Positions 63,587 through 64,000 of a DNA stretch of 64,000 nt are shown in pieces. The position numbers and the translations under genes are program-made. Each line of letters begins with the position of its first letter. The first letter of the stretch is position 1. The notes beneath the pieces were generated by a model. It ran no database searches. It was not told where the DNA came from and saw nothing but the letters and a program-made list of their open reading frames with translations. This stretch comes from Polynucleobacter sp. AP-Elch-400A-B2 (lineage in GTDB: Bacteria > Pseudomonadota > Gammaproteobacteria > Burkholderiales > Burkholderiaceae). The stretch lies in contig NZ_CP061317.1 in NCBI RefSeq assembly GCF_018688355.1, positions 1,558,091-1,622,090 of the forward strand. The letters are read 5' to 3'.

Positions 63587-64000
63587 TCAGCTAGTAATGA
63601 AGTAGTCCAGAGTTACCGCAATAAGGCTGAGCAGTAATAGCGCAAAGCCTCTTTGCCAACTTCCATCCTTGGAAGCATGACCCAAGTCTGCAGAGAGATT
63701 GATTTCTGTTTCGCTTGGGTCAATTTCTTTATCGCCCACCAACATGGGCTTGATTAAATTCTCACCTTTGAATTTTTGGTAATACAGGATTGCGCACAGA
63801 TGCAGTGCAATCAAAATCATTAAGACTATTTCATTCTGACGGTGAATGGAAGTTAGCAGCTCAACTGTTCCACTGGAAACATATTTTGCAAAAGGTCCTT
63901 CGAAGGCAATATCGTCATTTGCAAAAAGACCGGTTGCTGCTTGAAGGCTAACTGAGAAGAGTAAGGCCAGCACAGATAAAGCACCTAAGGGGTTATGACC
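63587..64000 (-). CDS. Cytochrome b561 (membrane b-type cytochrome), 5' end cut by window edge
   Basis: 137 codons are visible and the frame stays open to the window edge. It begins GHNPLGALSVLALLFSV, a membrane segment common to cytochrome b561/Ni-Fe-hydrogenase b-type subunits, and continues with IHRQNEIVLMILIALHLCAILYYQKFKGENLIKPML (a heme-ligand His in a membrane helix) and a C-terminal segment GFALLLLSLIAVTLDYF. It would move electrons between quinones and a periplasmic acceptor, possibly the adjacent cytochrome c'. The N-terminal helices lie beyond 64000. Confidence 0.85.
   Translation of the reverse strand, partial: GHNPLGALSVLALLFSVSLQAATGLFANDDIAFEGPFAKYVSSGTVELLTSIHRQNEIVLMILIALHLCAILYYQKFKGENLIKPMLVGDKEIDPSETEINLSADLGHASKDGSWQRGFALLLLSLIAVTLDYFITS

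Noticed and set aside
1..64000. CRISPR arrays, rRNA, tRNA and insertion sequences
   Set aside because: No regular repeat-spacer pattern, no tRNA cloverleaf apart from the tmRNA ends, and no transposase-like gene was found.

Overview
The window looks like chromosomal DNA of a free-living betaproteobacterium of the Burkholderiales, most likely Polynucleobacter or a close relative. This rests on four things: a one-piece tmRNA whose tag reads A-ANDERFALAA; the gyrA-serC-pheA-hisC-tyrA-aroA-cmk-rpsA-ihfB-lapB order; several Bug/TctC-type periplasmic binding proteins without transporter partners; and AT-leaning sequence with short intergenic gaps. The genus is an inference from gene content.

Positions 1-14,300 hold housekeeping genes: the end of a 7Fe ferredoxin with its ferredoxin-NADP reductase, thyA-folA, a secreted amidohydrolase, a TakP-like binding protein, pmbA, mog, orn, an M48 protease, rsgA, a CobD/CbiB-like membrane protein, a CoA-type Nudix hydrolase and the rpsP-rimM-trmD-rplS operon. 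Positions 14,500-24,550 hold a META-domain lipoprotein, a fatty-acyl/DmdBC-like oxidation set (acyl-CoA ligase, EtfBA, acyl-CoA dehydrogenase), a class II histone-deacetylase-like enzyme, mltB, cysM and a ComEA-like protein. Positions 24,600-40,520 are two long minus-strand blocks: LPS heptose and UDP-glucuronate synthesis with lapB (hldD, hldE, ugd, lapB), and the aromatic amino acid/serine/translation supraoperon from gyrA to ihfB. Positions 40,500-43,200 hold ompA, ubiG-gph and ssrA.

Positions 43,200-64,000 are more accessory. Directly after ssrA sits a type IV toxin-antitoxin pair (AbiEi/AbiEii) with a 32-bp palindrome over its promoter. Next come a sugar-acid dehydratase with a Bug protein, and an iron-uptake operon with a Fur box, TonB, an easily missed 58-codon HemP and a TonB-dependent receptor. 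After these come further Bug proteins, a catabolic operon (MmgE/PrpD, 2-hydroxyacid dehydrogenase, paired short ChrA proteins), crcB, a DODA-type dioxygenase, two small proteins of 45 and 55 residues, an M50 protease, and cytochrome c' facing a cytochrome b561.

The most notable pattern cuts across regions. Six gene starts without a usable Shine-Dalgarno (pmbA, mog, M48, cysM, gyrA, M50) have a TATAAT-like hexamer at exactly -12 to -7 of the ATG, so transcription would begin on the start codon itself. I read this as a class of leaderless mRNAs. In pmbA/mog the two opposed hexamers are only 2 bp apart, which would make the promoters mutually exclusive.
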